From assembly GCA_944472155.2 (NCBI GenBank), contig OX235279.1, forward strand, positions 175,377,868 through 175,441,867: a stretch of 64,000 nucleotides of DNA. The letters are read 5' to 3'. The notes beneath the pieces were generated by a model, which ran no database searches, was not told the origin of the DNA, and saw only the letters and a program-made list of their open reading frames with translations. This document shows, piece after piece, positions 33,480-44,225 of the stretch (position 1 is its first letter; each line of letters opens with the position of its first letter). Origin of the DNA: Trichobilharzia szidati (Eukaryota > Platyhelminthes > Trematoda > Strigeidida > Schistosomatidae). The translations under genes and the position numbers were made by a program.

Positions 33480-33750
33480 ATGGCGTACACAAGCTGGCAA
33501 GCAGTGCATCTCCCTTTTTCGACCTGCGTTTTCTGTAGTAGTATTTAGCTGGCTCCACGACTGCCTACAGGCTTTCATCTCCTTCTAACAGAACTGCATC
33601 CTTGTCACCCTTGAATACCTAACTCGTGGTTTCCCATTCAGGTGCTACCCGATAGCCTGGTACTTAATGTCATTCAATGGTCTCCTGAATGTGAGCACAT
33701 ATTTGTTGGGTAATCATCGGTTTTTTGTTACATTTCTCATTGTCTGTGAA
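33480..33750 (-). mobile_element. Diverged RTE 3' fragment
   Basis: Inverted RTE sequence without a clear tail: 'tggctccacgactgcctac', 'gtttcccattcaggtgctac', 'gtcattcaatggtctcctga' and 'catatttgttgggtaatc'. It is similar in age to the copies at 29.3 and 58.4 kb. Confidence 0.6.
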
Positions 33751-34214
33751 CAACTAACCAATAGATGACAAGTGACAAAATTCACTTAACCAAAATTCTC
33801 ATTATTATCGATGTCACAAAATGTACACGTAGCTGAGAACGATTTCTACATTTTGGAGTTATCTTAAAGAAGCAAACATCCTATGAGATTAAGGAGAATT
33901 TTGAATTCCACAACCCTGCTTCTAAGCTTTCTTTAAAGTTTGGCAGTTAAAATTTTGAAATATAAATTGAAGCGACTTGGTTTCATCATCGTAAAAGAAA
34001 CACATCAGTGATTACGAAACGAGAGTAAACGGTTTAATAGCCAGGCACCAAGTGATTTCAAAACCAATGGGAATTCGTTGTTTTTGAATCACAGGACCTA
34101 GATTTATTGTTGGGAAGCATGCCACGGAATTTGTCTAGCCTAGTGGCATACATTATCGCTTCAACAGAAGTTTTCAAGAGTTGGTTTGTAAGGATTAGAT
34201 TTGTTTTTTACGAG
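33751..34214. other. No gene seen
   Basis: Spacer of about 460 bases. Nothing recognised. Confidence 0.4.
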
Positions 34215-34610
34215 TATGACCACGGATTGAGAGAGAGAGAAACATTAAAAACCAGGGACGGCTGTTTCATCCTGATTTGGGAATCTCCGTCAGTATGCAC
34301 CCACTGGGCTGTGAGGATGGATTTCCCGCCGATGACATTGGTTGGTGGTCGCGCTAAATCACGAAGTGATAGAAGTTGTAATTCATGCACTGGCCAATGA
34401 ATCGGGTACCAGTGGCTGAATGGTATACGAGTTTGCCTTGTAACCGGAAGATCGTGGGTTCGAACCTCAGTGGTTGCGTACTGCCGATGATTCCCAAACT
34501 AGGACGGAGGAAACAGCTGTTCAGTACTCTCTGGTTTTGAATGGTTCCCTAGCTGATAACAATCCGTGGTCAAACTCATATAAACGTAACCACCGTTCCT
34601 CAGCAAGGAG
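34215..34610. repeat. SINE3 inverted pair
   Basis: A minus copy (34225-34384: 'aaaaccagggacggctg', 'ctgatttgggaatctccgtc') is followed by a plus copy (34385-34605: 'ccagtggctgaatggtatac' A box, 'gggttcgaacctca' B box, 'cccaaactaggacggagg', 'ttcagtactctctgg', 'ttccctagctgata'). The plus copy has the clearest tRNA-like head of this family. Confidence 0.7.
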
Positions 34611-34620
34611 TCATTTTCCT

Positions 34621-35104
34621 GTTGTCAAATTGGCCAATTGGTAAAGATGCTTGGAGTGTGACGCAATATACATAGGAAAATCGTGGCGAGAAGTGAACAC
34701 TGTAGAGCATCTGTTCAACCACCAAGAAAAGCTTCAAAAATCATCAGTCATGACCTGTCTACACGCTATAGAATCAGGCCACAAAATTGATTCTCACAAT
34801 ATTGAAATCATCATCCTGAAAAAGCATTTCAGAAATCACTAAGAACGTCTCACATCATCACCAGCACTTCATATCAAGTGGAATCCAAATTGTCTGAATA
34901 GGAATGATGGAGTAAAACAGAATTTGACCTAGTTACAACACCCCGACCCTCCCCCATGAAGTGACAACATCAACACGAATGTGATAAGCAATTTCATTGT
35001 GTAATCACACGCTGCTTCTATAATTATAAGTTTACACACTTATCAAATCCAACAGTCATCTACACCTGGTTTTCTTATCTTTACCAATTGGCCAATTTGA
35101 CAAC
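34621..35104. mobile_element. PLE-2 endonuclease fragment between perfect 28-bp inverted repeats
   Basis: 34621-34648 and 35077-35104 are exact reverse complements of each other (28 of 28). Between them, 34651-34842 encodes LECDAIYIGKSWREVNT, EHLFNHQEKLQKSS and AIESGHKIDSHNIEII, a GIY-YIG domain with YIG and the E-H pair of the second PLE subfamily (PLE-2). After the stop at 34842 the sequence continues as non-coding PLE-2 3' DNA. Confidence 0.75.
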
Positions 35105-35189
35105 AACGCGAAAATTACCCCATACTGAGAAACGATGATTAATTTGTTATATATCAGCTGAGTGGATTTTGTAAATTCTGGTTTAATAA

Positions 35190-35510
35190 TACTACTTTGA
35201 TGAAGCTATTAGCAGCAGCATTAAGTAGCGAAACGTCAGTGAAAATAACAATATCGTTTTGTTTTTCATTCATTCATTGGGAAATACAAGGAAACCTTTA
35301 TTATACTGAATATCATGTACCCAGTGCCCAATTTTTTCTTCAAACAGTTAATTGTGTGATTATAATTGATGAAATGATTATGAACAGTAAGGAAATTATG
35401 TTCGGAAAACATCGTCATGCAGTAAATAATACTGTTTCACTCAGTGTGTGATATATCTAATAAACAAACTAATATGGAATTACATACTGCCACAATGCCC
35501 AAGGTTTACA
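35190..35510 (+). mobile_element. PLE-2 terminal-repeat region
   Basis: Contains 'attaagtagcgaaacgtcag', 'gtacccagtgcccaat', 'tgattatgaacagtaagg', 'ctaataaacaaactaatatg' and 'cacaatgcccaagg', shared with the PLE-2 ends at 1.0, 41.2, 41.8 and 61.0 kb. Probably part of the same or a neighbouring PLE-2 copy as 34621-35104. Confidence 0.6.
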
Positions 35511-36554
35511 CATATGTTGTAACTTAACAGCTTGTTTACAGTAAAATATTGATTCCAAAATGCCAACAATGAAATAATGTTTCTGCTGGTGGCAGCAATT
35601 GTTTGACGCAATCGTTTGCTGCAACCTGTTTTTTTTAGAAGAGAATGCAACAGCCGTTTCTCTTCACCGCCATTTTTTCCCCAAAACTTTTATAGCCAAC
35701 ACGTGAAAGTTAGAAAACAAAAACATTCATTCGCACAGCTTTATGCTAAACTCTTTTAGTAAAACGGATACCGACAGATAGTAGTTAGTTAACAGTTTTT
35801 TTGGGGAATTAAAAGTTAGGTGTATGATTGCACTACTGTTATTACCTTTTTTCACGCTTATGGCACTGAACTAATGTCTAAGGGTGAGTAGCTTTTATTC
35901 GACATGCATTTTCGCTTCCACCTTTGTATACACTTTGTCATGCAGTTAAATGTACGAAATCTGTTAGCAGCAAAGTATCACCTAATGACTGCACTCACTG
36001 GATTGAATATACATTAGTACAGATAACTCTCTTTCCTATCCTTTCTATTTATTTCTTATTCGACACCCTAACTCTTAGTTGAAATCTAGTCAGTGTAGAA
36101 ACGGTAGAACTTTGCTCATCGGTATGGTATATCTGTTTTCAAGTTAGGCTTTACATTCTATTCGCTTTACTCTGTGTTGTAGTAGTCGTTAAATCCCATT
36201 TGCCTGCCTACTTGCCTGCCTCCCTGTCTCCCTCCCTCTCTCTCTTTCTTTGCATATGCTGCCTGCTGTCCAAAATGTAGGTGACGTAAAATTAACAAAA
36301 ATTATGTCTTTCTTTATGACAAGGATTCTTTTTATTATTATTTTTTTCTGTTCCAATGAAATAGTTTCAGAAATAATCAACATCGAAAAGTCTAATAGAG
36401 GTCGCTTAAAAATATAATCACACCAATTAAAAGCCAATAAAAAGGTATTTGAACATATTTGCTATGGAGACCACCAAAAATATAAAATTGCTTAGTTTGT
36501 AGACTACAGTTAGCATTTTTTAAGGGAATGGAGTCAGGGACGCTACACTTGCTG
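35511..36554. other. No gene seen; pyrimidine-rich tract at 36180-36255
   Basis: About 1 kb. The tract of 'cctgcc', 'tccctc' and 'tctctc' units opens a chance minus-strand frame (36437-36189). No motifs. Confidence 0.4.
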
Positions 36555-36860
36555 GTTAGCTAGTTACTCCATTGAAAACTAGTACGCAGCACTGGACAGC
36601 TGCTTCATTCTAGTTTGGGACTCTTCATCAAGGTTCGTACCCAGAACCTCCTGGTTACAAGGCGAGCTAGCTCGTAGACCATTAAGCCACTGGGGCTCGA
36701 TCCAATGGCCAGTCCATGAATTCCAACTTCTGCCAATTCACGACATAGGGCGACCACTAGCTAATGTCTTCGGCGAGTATTTGTCCTCACACCCAACCTG
36801 CTGCACTCTACTGACCATGACGTCCCACTAGAACCCCAGGTAACTACCTACTTGAATAAG
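36555..36860 (-). repeat. SINE3-like repeat, long copy
   Basis: 'ctagtttgggactcttcatc', 'ggttcgtacccagaa' and 'gctcgtagaccattaagccac' are the tRNA-like part. It extends to 'gacgtcccactagaacccca' (36820), the same order as in the two 3.3-kb repeat units, so the full SINE3 is at least 300 bases. Confidence 0.7.
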
Positions 36861-37635
36861 GCCAGTCGCTAGTGAGCATCTCATTGATATTCAAGTATTG
36901 GTTTTGTTCTGGTTTATTCATGCGGTAAAGCGTACATTATTACGGCCTCGAACACTGCTGATAATTCTAGCAAATGATGTCAAGTAGTGATATTAGAAAG
37001 GTTCAATAAGATGAAGGAAGTCGTAGAATCTATCAGCTTAGTCAGATCATTCACTTACTAAATCATAAACACAATACAGGAGGTGAAAGACTGTATGATT
37101 AAATAATGTCACTTGGTGTATCAAAAACCGAAGCCGTATACCATGATCTTAAACACCCGCTTGTTCGCTTCTACTTTTAGTAGGTAATTCGTAATTATCA
37201 TTGGACACCCAATCACATTGCTTGTTATCTAATAACAGTATTCACCTGATCGAATTTGAAATCCTTACTTCTGTTGTGTCTTTAACTAGTGCGTCACTTA
37301 TTTTTATCGTTAAAAGACACCAGGCGTGAACTTCATCTATATAACACCATTGAACACTGTTTTTATTTTTGAATTTGTACGCAACCCTCTATCTATCAAT
37401 ATCCAGACCATAGGTGTTACCAGTTCCTTGGAATAATTTGAGCTTCTAGTCAAACTGAATCATTATAAATTATCTAGAATAATCACAGCGTTTTTAAGAA
37501 AGAAAACACGATTTTTCCGAACGTTTTGCTGTGTATGCCAGATTTTATTAACTGTCAGAATATATGGTCAAAACATGACAAACTGAAATCAACTCCTTTG
37601 AAGGTCGCTTGTCGGTACACATTTGTACTAATAGA
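36861..37635. other. No gene seen
   Basis: About 775 bases of spacer. No recognisable coding sequence. Confidence 0.4.
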
Positions 37636-38060
37636 AAAATGTAAACGATCAGCACAGTTTTGTTCTCAAGGGCTAGCAAAATATGTACTAGGGAAACATT
37701 GATGGATGAGCTACGACATGTACATTCAGTGTTATTAGCTAATAGTTATCCACAAAACTTTATCAATTGTCACAGTAAGGACAGACCACATCTCGAAAAG
37801 ACCGCCTCTGTACCAAAGAAAGCTATCTTTATTAACCTACTATTCAAGGCTGATCAAATTATGCAGTTGACAGCTCAAAGACTTCAGTCAGCCATCAAAC
37901 ACACACACTCTACGCCGCATCTTTTCCCCTCTCATACCGAACATTTTTGATCCCAGTAACTACAATTAAAAGACGAAATTCTGTCGGCTATACTTCAAAC
38001 TGTATCTACGAGTTCACCTGCAGTTTGTGGTGACACACACCTATATAGCCAGAACCAATA
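37636..38060 (+). pseudogene. PLE fragment: post-RT linker up to the endonuclease
   Basis: 37660-37950 reads TRETLMDELRHVHSVLLANS, YPQNFINCHSKDRPHLEK and VPKKAIFINLLFKADQIMQL, the region between RT and GIY-YIG. After a stop the ancestral frame resumes as IPVTTIKRRNSVGYTSNCIY then EFTCS, just before the expected GIY motif, where the copy ends. It is closer to the 24.6-25.3 kb PLE than to PLE-2. Confidence 0.7.
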
Positions 38061-38666
38061 GAATGTTCCAGTGTCGTCGAAAATAACGTATTCTAAAATA
38101 ACGGTTATTATAACATATAGAAAATACCAATGCGAGTAATCTGAATAGAAATCCAGCATCATTATCATCCATTACAGAACGCTTATTAATGTTCAGTCAC
38201 AAAATCAATATTAATGACTACTTGACAATTATTTCATCACATAACTCTAATTCTAGGTCGGTTATTGTAGGTGATGGACGCACTTTGGATTAATCACATA
38301 CATCCTAAACTGAGTGCACAAAAAGACAACAGACTTCAACCTTCGTCTGCCATGGACCACTTGAGCTATTTAAACATATGATTGGTCATTAGTATGTACT
38401 TTTATTTTTGATTTAAACTGAGTAATTGTCATGCATTTTATTTTATTTTTATTGTGAACCATGTTAGTTGTAAGGTGGTTGTAAAGAAACCAGGAAATGA
38501 CATCATCTCGCGAAATTTGTCTTCTGAATGCCTTATTCAAATTTATCAAAGGGACTAATTGTTTTAATAGTAATGTCAAATTGTGCATATTTGTCTGTGT
38601 ATTTACGTGTGTGTGCTTATGTTGTCAGTTAATTTTAAAGCACGTCAGTTCATATGCAAAAAAATA
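38061..38666. other. No gene seen
   Basis: About 600 bases without element signature. Chance open frames on both strands at 38370-38700 have no motifs. Confidence 0.4.
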
Positions 38667-38850
38667 TTTTTTTTATTTCCTTCAAGTTCCCAGTGGAACA
38701 TAGGGCTTCAAGCGAGTGGCTTGAAGTTTCTGTAGCAGTGCTTATTTTACAGGATGGGGTTGCTAACCTCATGCCCAACTTTTCCTCTTTATCAGCGTTA
38801 TTTCTGGCTTAGCAAGGTTAAGGAGTGCGTCGGCCGAGGATCGAAAACAA
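38667..38850 (-). mobile_element. SINE1 copy, head truncated
   Basis: Inverted SINE1: 'gttcccagtggaacataggg', 'cttgaagtttctgtagcagt', 'gatggggttgctaacctcat', 'tggcttagcaaggttaagga' and 'gtgcgtcggccgaggatcg'. It stops at the B box; an A-rich run follows, so the tRNA A-box side is missing. Confidence 0.75.
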
Positions 38851-39239
38851 AAAAAAAACAAAAAAAACATAACACTGTTTTATAGAAGTCACAGCACAGA
38901 CTGAATAATTTTTTTACATCTGTTTTGTTTCATTAGAGTCTTCCATAAAAGTGACAATTTCATCCATTTTCTCGTATTTACTACCCTCGATATGGTTAAA
39001 ATATACAAGGCTTTAGATTACAGCCTTTCTTTATTTGCACGTAGCCTTGTCCTAGAATTTATGCATTGTATAAATCGACCCAATGTCCGCTTTCCATAGC
39101 ATGCATTGCTATAGTTGATCTTTTTTCTAGACGCTTTAATTCTGTTTCATTTCTAGGTGGATGTTTCGTGTTCAGCCTGCCTTCACTCACTCTGACCTTC
39201 ACCTGTCTACTGCTTTCGACATATATAGGAAACTTCACA
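38851..39239. other. No gene seen
   Basis: Spacer of about 390 bases beginning with an A-rich run. Nothing recognised. Confidence 0.4.
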
Positions 39240-39965
39240 TTTTGAGCATTTTATCCTATAGACACAGTTAATTTATATCATTCTGAGAAATATATCTTTG
39301 ACACTAAGCAAAGCTTTATCGGGAAAATTAGACGACTTAAAATAGACTTTAACATTAAATGAAACAAACACTCTTTGAAGTTCTTCAGCCGTTTACTTCC
39401 CACAGCTGACGTCAACACCAGAGATTTTTCAATCTGTTTCTTTTCCTCCTTGTCCTTCCTATCCAGGAGCCTTTTCGAATAACCACTTCCAATCGAAATG
39501 TCTTGTACTGGAGATACCGTTCTGCATATCAACGTTATCTCTAGTAATGTTTCTAGATCTGTTAACGCGATTTAAAGCAGTTGAGATTTTCATTTTTATT
39601 GTGTTATCAGATTGGAAATTCAAATATTTGTTTGAATGTGTCAGTTTCCCGCATATCGTGAACATTAATTTTCCATCAGTTACAAGATAGTCCAGAAAAT
39701 TTAGAGTTTTCGCATCCAATTCAACCTCATTAGTAAACTTTAGACACTTTGAGATTGACTTTATCTGTTGTAGAATGTCTTCATTTTCGGCTTTCTCAGT
39801 AATGATAAACGCGCCATCTGCTTATCTGTACCGTATTTCAGGATGACAAATAAAACTTATCAGTGCTTTCCTTTCCACGGCTTTCAAATAAAGATTTTTT
39901 ACAATTGGAGATGCTAGTGGTCCCATTGCAATATTATTCCATTGTGGGTAAAATTTATTTTGATA
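39240..39965 (-). pseudogene. PLE reverse transcriptase fragment with altered catalytic motif (YADG)
   Basis: Minus strand from 39965: IAMGPLASPIVKNLYLKAVE (Penelope 'GVAMGSPLSP' region), then RYR-stop-ADGAFIITEKAEN where YVDD is expected. It continues as LDAKTLNFLDYLVTDGKLMF and ICGKLTHSNKYLNFQSDN (39719-39459), the 'FLDVLVTR...YRKPTHTNQYL' region of PLEs. The palm Asp pair is gone and a stop sits beside it. At its 5' edge (39945-40010) it abuts a PLE-2 terminal signature ('cacagtgttatacagtaa'). Confidence 0.75.
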
Positions 39966-40159
39966 AAGGCCCACAGTGTTATACAGTAATATTTACTGTA
40001 TTGCCAAGTTTGTCACTTGGTAAAGATAACAAAACCATGTAAAGATTTTTGTATTTGATACGTGGGTGCTTGTCACATTTGTGTTAAATTTTGTCACTTT
40101 ACTAGGTGTGGTGGTGTTGGAGCCAGGTCAAATTCTGTTTTAGTTGATAATTCCTAATC
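39966..40159 (-). mobile_element. PLE-2 terminal-like sequence between two RT fragments
   Basis: 'attttgataaaggcccacag', 'cagtaatatttactg' and 'tgtcacttggtaaagataac' resemble PLE-2 ends elsewhere (41.9 and 44.1 kb). It probably separates two tandem PLE copies. Confidence 0.45.
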
Positions 40160-41095
40160 AGAAAATTTGGATTCCATTAAATATGAAGTATTTCTGATAT
40201 CAGACGTTCTTTGTGATTTCTGAAATGCTTTCCTGGATTATTTCAATATTGTCAAAATCCAATTTGTGGCCTGATTCTGTAGTGTGTAAGCCTATGGCTG
40301 ATGATTTTTCAAGCTTTTCTAGTTCAGCTGAATTTCTCGTTGGTCGAATAGACATGGCTGTAGGATGTTCATTTTTCTTTTGATTACGCGTTGATTTCTC
40401 TCTACGACTGTTTGATGTATATCGCATCACATTCCAAGCATTTGATTTCACAGGCACATTGTGAATCCTTTGGAATTTTGTCTTTTACATGTACAAGGTT
40501 GCCTTGTAGTATGCCTGATGTTTTGAAGAAAAATCTGATGTTGTATTTCCTGAGTACTCTTTTGATATAGTCTGATGTCTCTGATCTGTATGAAATGAGA
40601 ACTGTTGAGGTCCATTTTTTTGGAATATATTTTCCATCATGTTTAATTTTATAGCTGATTTGGTCAATGCAGTCCTCTGAATAGTTATTTTTCTTGGGAA
40701 TTTCAGTAATGTTTGATATTTCTTCTTCTGTTATCAAAGACTATACCCGTCTGAGAAGACTTGAGTCAACTGATACCTTTGCGCTGATGGCGTGTGATGA
40801 TCCGAAGTCTAAATATTTGTCTGAGTGTGTTTGCTTTCTGAATGTAGGCATATTAAAATGTCCATTTACTTTCCCCTTAACTAGTCAGTCTAGAAAAGGT
40901 AGCTCACTGAAGTCTGATTCTGCTCCCAAAGTAAACTGGATTCCAGGAGATGGATTGTTCAGTTTCTCCAGGAATGAACTGTGTAGGTCTTGTTTTAGCA
41001 CAAGGAAAGTCTCATCAACATATCTTAGCCATTTTTTCGGTGTATGTTTTGAGGTGTTACCTACAGATGTATTTATAAAAAGATTAAACTTTTAA
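40160..41095 (-). pseudogene. PLE-2 reverse transcriptase end plus GIY-YIG endonuclease
   Basis: Minus strand. 41095 starts in the palm: KKWLRYVDETFLVLKQDLHS, so the catalytic YVDD reads YVDE (about 41005-41035). Next come PSPGIQFTLGAESDFSELPF and FRKQTHSDKYLDFGSSHAIS, a stop near 40737, then DYIKRVLRKYNIRFFFKTSG, CEIKCLECDAIYIKQS (YIG read as YIK) and SAIGLHTTESGHKLDFDNIE (40457-40200). Domain order RT-linker-GIY-YIG is that of Penelope elements. At least two stops and a frameshift at about 40405. Confidence 0.8.
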
Positions 41096-41099
41096 CAGG

Positions 41100-41730
41100 G
41101 AATTTGGTTTAGACATATATGAACAGAAGACAGTTTAATTCCATATTAGTTTGTTTATTAGATGTATCACACAAAGTCAGTGAAACAGTATTGTTTACTG
41201 GATGACAATATTTCGAACACACTTCTCTATTATTCATAATCATATTACTTATAATCACATGACTTCGAAACTTGAGTATGTTAAAACTTTTCTGTAAGTA
41301 AACCTCACATTTTATTTAGGCTGTAAGCAGCTGATGAGAAGCCGACGAAATAAATGATGGTACCATATTATTCTGCACAAACCACTGTTGTTCTTGCTTT
41401 ATTTAAAAACTTGAGTTTTATAGTTTTCTTTATTCTCTCCTATTTGTCGTAGGGGTAGTAAAGTTTTCCAGATATCTGGGTGGATAGGTGCTTAGTCATT
41501 CCTATTACATGTATTTGCAGTTGATTCGATAAACAAAGCTCCTGTTATCGACCTTTCTCACTCGCCACCCTGTTACGTTAGATTTTAAAACTGTCATCTT
41601 ATCACATCCATCCTGTTATATGGTTGCGTGTAATTTCATGTAATGAGTGGTATAGCTGATTTATTCTCCAGTTTTCTTATCTGATTCGGATCAACTAAAT
41701 TTTGTTGGAAACGTCATCCAGTTAATAATA
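41100..41730 (-). mobile_element. PLE-2 endonuclease C-terminus and terminal region
   Basis: Minus 41720-41480 gives a decayed reading VDNRSFVYRINCKYM preceded by 'SDKKTGE.ISY', parallel to 61090-61500. The terminal region at 41130-41290 has 'ttccatattagtttgtttat', 'gtgaaacagtattg' and 'atcacatgacttcgaaac'. The same order is seen at 60985-61100. Confidence 0.65.
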
Positions 41731-42540
41731 ATATTGTTTCACTCACTGTGTTATACATCTAATAAACAAACTAATATGGAATTACTTACTACCACAGTGC
41801 CCAAGTCTTACACATATATTAAGAATACATTTTACTTACTGTTGTGAAGATTGCTCATAAATTACTGAATGGCATAACTTTTGTAATCAACACCGTCAAG
41901 TAATTCCATTATGGATAAAATTTTATTTTAATGAAATCGCACAGTGTTGTACAGCTATATTAACTGATGAGGCCACGTGTCGAGCACAAATTATCACTGC
42001 TCATAATCTAATCAAGGTACTAATCAAATAACTTTCTTGCTTCATTTATATACATGAGTAAAATTGATGACTAGACATTTGAATAAAATCAATGCAAGAT
42101 AAAGTACATTCAGAAATAGTATTAATGCTATCAGTCGTATACAATCAGATGGGAAATACGATGTTTTCATAGTAAAATTAAGTAACTTGTTAGAATGTTA
42201 TGATGTATGTGAATTGAAATGGAATTTTAAGATTATTTATTATCCTCTTCTGATTTGACTGGCGGTAATAATATCTTCCATATCTCTGGTATTTGCGTTG
42301 GGTCAGTCTCTTTCTCCACCTACCTATATTACTTCTTAGAATTTTGACTCTGTCCTACCCATCCTACTGTGTGTTAATGCATGCAGTCCTATTGCTGAGC
42401 TATTTTCTAAATTACTCATCTTCGTGGGGTCAATCATTCTAACCTTAGTTAAATTCTCATGTTCTGATAATCTGACTACCCCCGATCTACTAGTTTGACT
42501 GACCTGCGTAGTTGACTTAACTCACAGTCATTGGAAGGTA
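41731..42540 (-). mobile_element. Further PLE-2 copy: endonuclease and terminal repeats
   Basis: Minus 42520-42280 reads RRSGVVRLSEHENLTKVR then MIDPTKMSNLENSSAIGLHA, the GIY-YIG region (R and E-H residues) of PLE-2. 41740-41990 holds terminal signatures ('cactcactgtgttatacatc', 'cacagtgcccaagtc', 'aaaattttattttaatg', 'aactgatgaggcc'). Together with 39.2-41.7 kb it forms a same-direction PLE cluster. Confidence 0.65.
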
Positions 42541-43013
42541 TTTTGTAAACTATATTATTTTGTTTAATTGGCTTAATAATGTTAAAATTTATTTCAATTC
42601 ACATTCTAACATTCTTACAAGTTATTTGTTGTATTTTACTATAAAAAAACATCTCATTTCCCATCTTGTTGTATTCTACTGATAACACTCATATTATTAC
42701 TTCTGAATGTACATTATCCCATATTGATTTTTATTCAAATGCCTGAATGAATAATTTTGCTAAATTGAAATCTTCTGAGCATTATTTTGCGTTAAAAGTA
42801 CTCAACGAGTATTTGAAGTATAGCGCAAGGCTCAGCGAAGCAAAGACTACTGTTGACTTTATCCATTAGTGTATTGAAACAAACCGGTACCCTAAATCTT
42901 ATTGGAAATCTCTACGCCGTAACAGAGTCCGGCCTAATGATAAGACACTCAAACGCCATGCACGTAATCAAATTGACTCAATTCAATCGTGTATTACTGA
43001 GTTATCGAAGAAT

Positions 43014-43772
43014 GTGACAGAAAGGTTCTATGCTGTCGACGAATTACCAGAAAACTTAAAGAAACTATTTTTAGATTATGTGGATGTAATTGCGAGTAAG
43101 AAGAAAACAAGGAAACGCATGAAGCTGGTACAGAGTTTAGAGAACAAGGCACCTGAAACAAGATTTCCTCCGAACCCAAATCGTTTTGTGTTTAATTTTT
43201 CGGATGTAATACTTAGTGAAGTGGATCTGCAGGTTTTATTGCTTGGCCCTAAATTTTGTGATAGCCATGTAAAAATTAACAAAATGGATGCACAAATTCA
43301 GTTTGAAAGTCTCTACACTCAAACGGAAGGCCTGACACCCTCATCAGCTGAAGAAGTTGAACCACTTAAATCAACACTGGTCGATTGTTGCTATTATTAC
43401 ATGAATAGTAAAGGCAATTCGGATAGTATTTTGACCAAAAAACATACAGAAGCTCTGGATGTTCTCCGTAAAAATGATAACATAATAATAACAAAACCGG
43501 ATAAGCGGTCAGGAGTGGTTATCATGAACAAAACGGATTACTTTGAGAAGATGAATACTATTCTTAATGATAATCTAAAATCCCTAAAAATCTCCTCTTC
43601 TCTGGATCCGATTGAAAAGATAGAGAAACAGTTAGCGGAAACATTGAAAAGACTGAAACAACAAGGCTTCATCTCACAGAGTCAGTACACATCACTTAAA
43701 CCCAATGGAATGTTCCCACCAAGACTATATGGCTTGCCTAAAGTGCACAGAAATGGTGTACCGCTTCGATGA
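43014..43772 (+). CDS. PLE N-terminal and RT fingers region (broken ORF)
   Basis: 252 codons open. Residues 1-120 are the PLE N-terminal extension. Residues about 155-185 carry NDNIIITKPDKRSGVVIMNK, the Penelope RT 'TKPDKGSGVVI' block with Gly changed to Arg, followed by TDYFEKMNTILND. Residues 225-252 give PNGMFPPRLYGLPKVHRNGV then PLR, the conserved 'LYGLPKVHK' motif, and the frame ends at a TGA where 'RPI' is normal. The true ORF starts upstream, since coding-like sequence continues to about 42765, so the ATG at 43014 is internal. The RT copies element RNA at the nicked target. Confidence 0.8.
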   Translation: MTERFYAVDELPENLKKLFLDYVDVIASKKKTRKRMKLVQSLENKAPETRFPPNPNRFVFNFSDVILSEVDLQVLLLGPKFCDSHVKINKMDAQIQFESLYTQTEGLTPSSAEEVEPLKSTLVDCCYYYMNSKGNSDSILTKKHTEALDVLRKNDNIIITKPDKRSGVVIMNKTDYFEKMNTILNDNLKSLKISSSLDPIEKIEKQLAETLKRLKQQGFISQSQYTSLKPNGMFPPRLYGLPKVHRNGVPLR

Positions 43773-43945
43773 CCAGTATTAGATATGCATGTTAAATTCA
43801 CCATACCAGCCCGTAGCCAAATGGTTGTTAATCGAACTCTTACAGCCTCTTCATACTGAGTTGGTGAAACACAGTGTAAAGGATACTTTTGGATTTGTTG
43901 AAAGGATAAAAGATTTCTATGTATATAAACATATATATAATTGTA

Positions 43946-43986
43946 GAGCCGGAAGAGGAATTTATCGAAAAGAATATTCTTTACTC
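43946..43986 (+). ncRNA. PLE terminal hammerhead motif
   Basis: Stem I 'gagc'/'actc', core 'cggaaga' (U4 to G), stem II GG...TC, 'gaaa', then 'aagaatattctt' as minimal stem III. It marks a PLE terminal repeat embedded in the RT region of the host PLE, and so a separate insertion or recombination. Confidence 0.55.
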
Positions 43987-44049
43987 GATTATTTTGTGTT
44001 TTATAAATGTCTAATCATCAATTTTTACTCATGTATATAAATGAAGCAA

Positions 44050-44225
44050 GAAAGTGAGTAGTGTGAGTATTGCGTTGATATGATTATGAGTGGTAATAAA
44101 TTGTGCTCGAATCGTCATCAATTAATATTAGTGTATGACAAACACTGTGTGTGATTTTATCAAAATAAAATTTTATCCATTATGGAGATATACTTACTCT
44201 ACCGCAGTGGCCAATTGTTATCCTT
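44050..44225 (+). mobile_element. PLE-2 terminal fragment inside the PLE
   Basis: 'gatatgattatgagtggtaa', 'tgctcgaatcgtcatc', 'aaaataaaattttatcc' and 'ccgcagtggccaa' are PLE-2 terminal signatures. Followed by a TA microsatellite at 44248-44269. Confidence 0.55.

Noticed and set aside
36189..36437. Minus-strand frame ending in an Arg/Glu/Gln-rich run
   Set aside because: The run is a translation of the pyrimidine-rich microsatellite; no other coding evidence.
42280..42530. Host gene exon
   Set aside because: The minus strand reads as a decayed PLE-2 GIY-YIG region (RLSEHENLTK) beside PLE-2 terminal sequence, so it is an element remnant.
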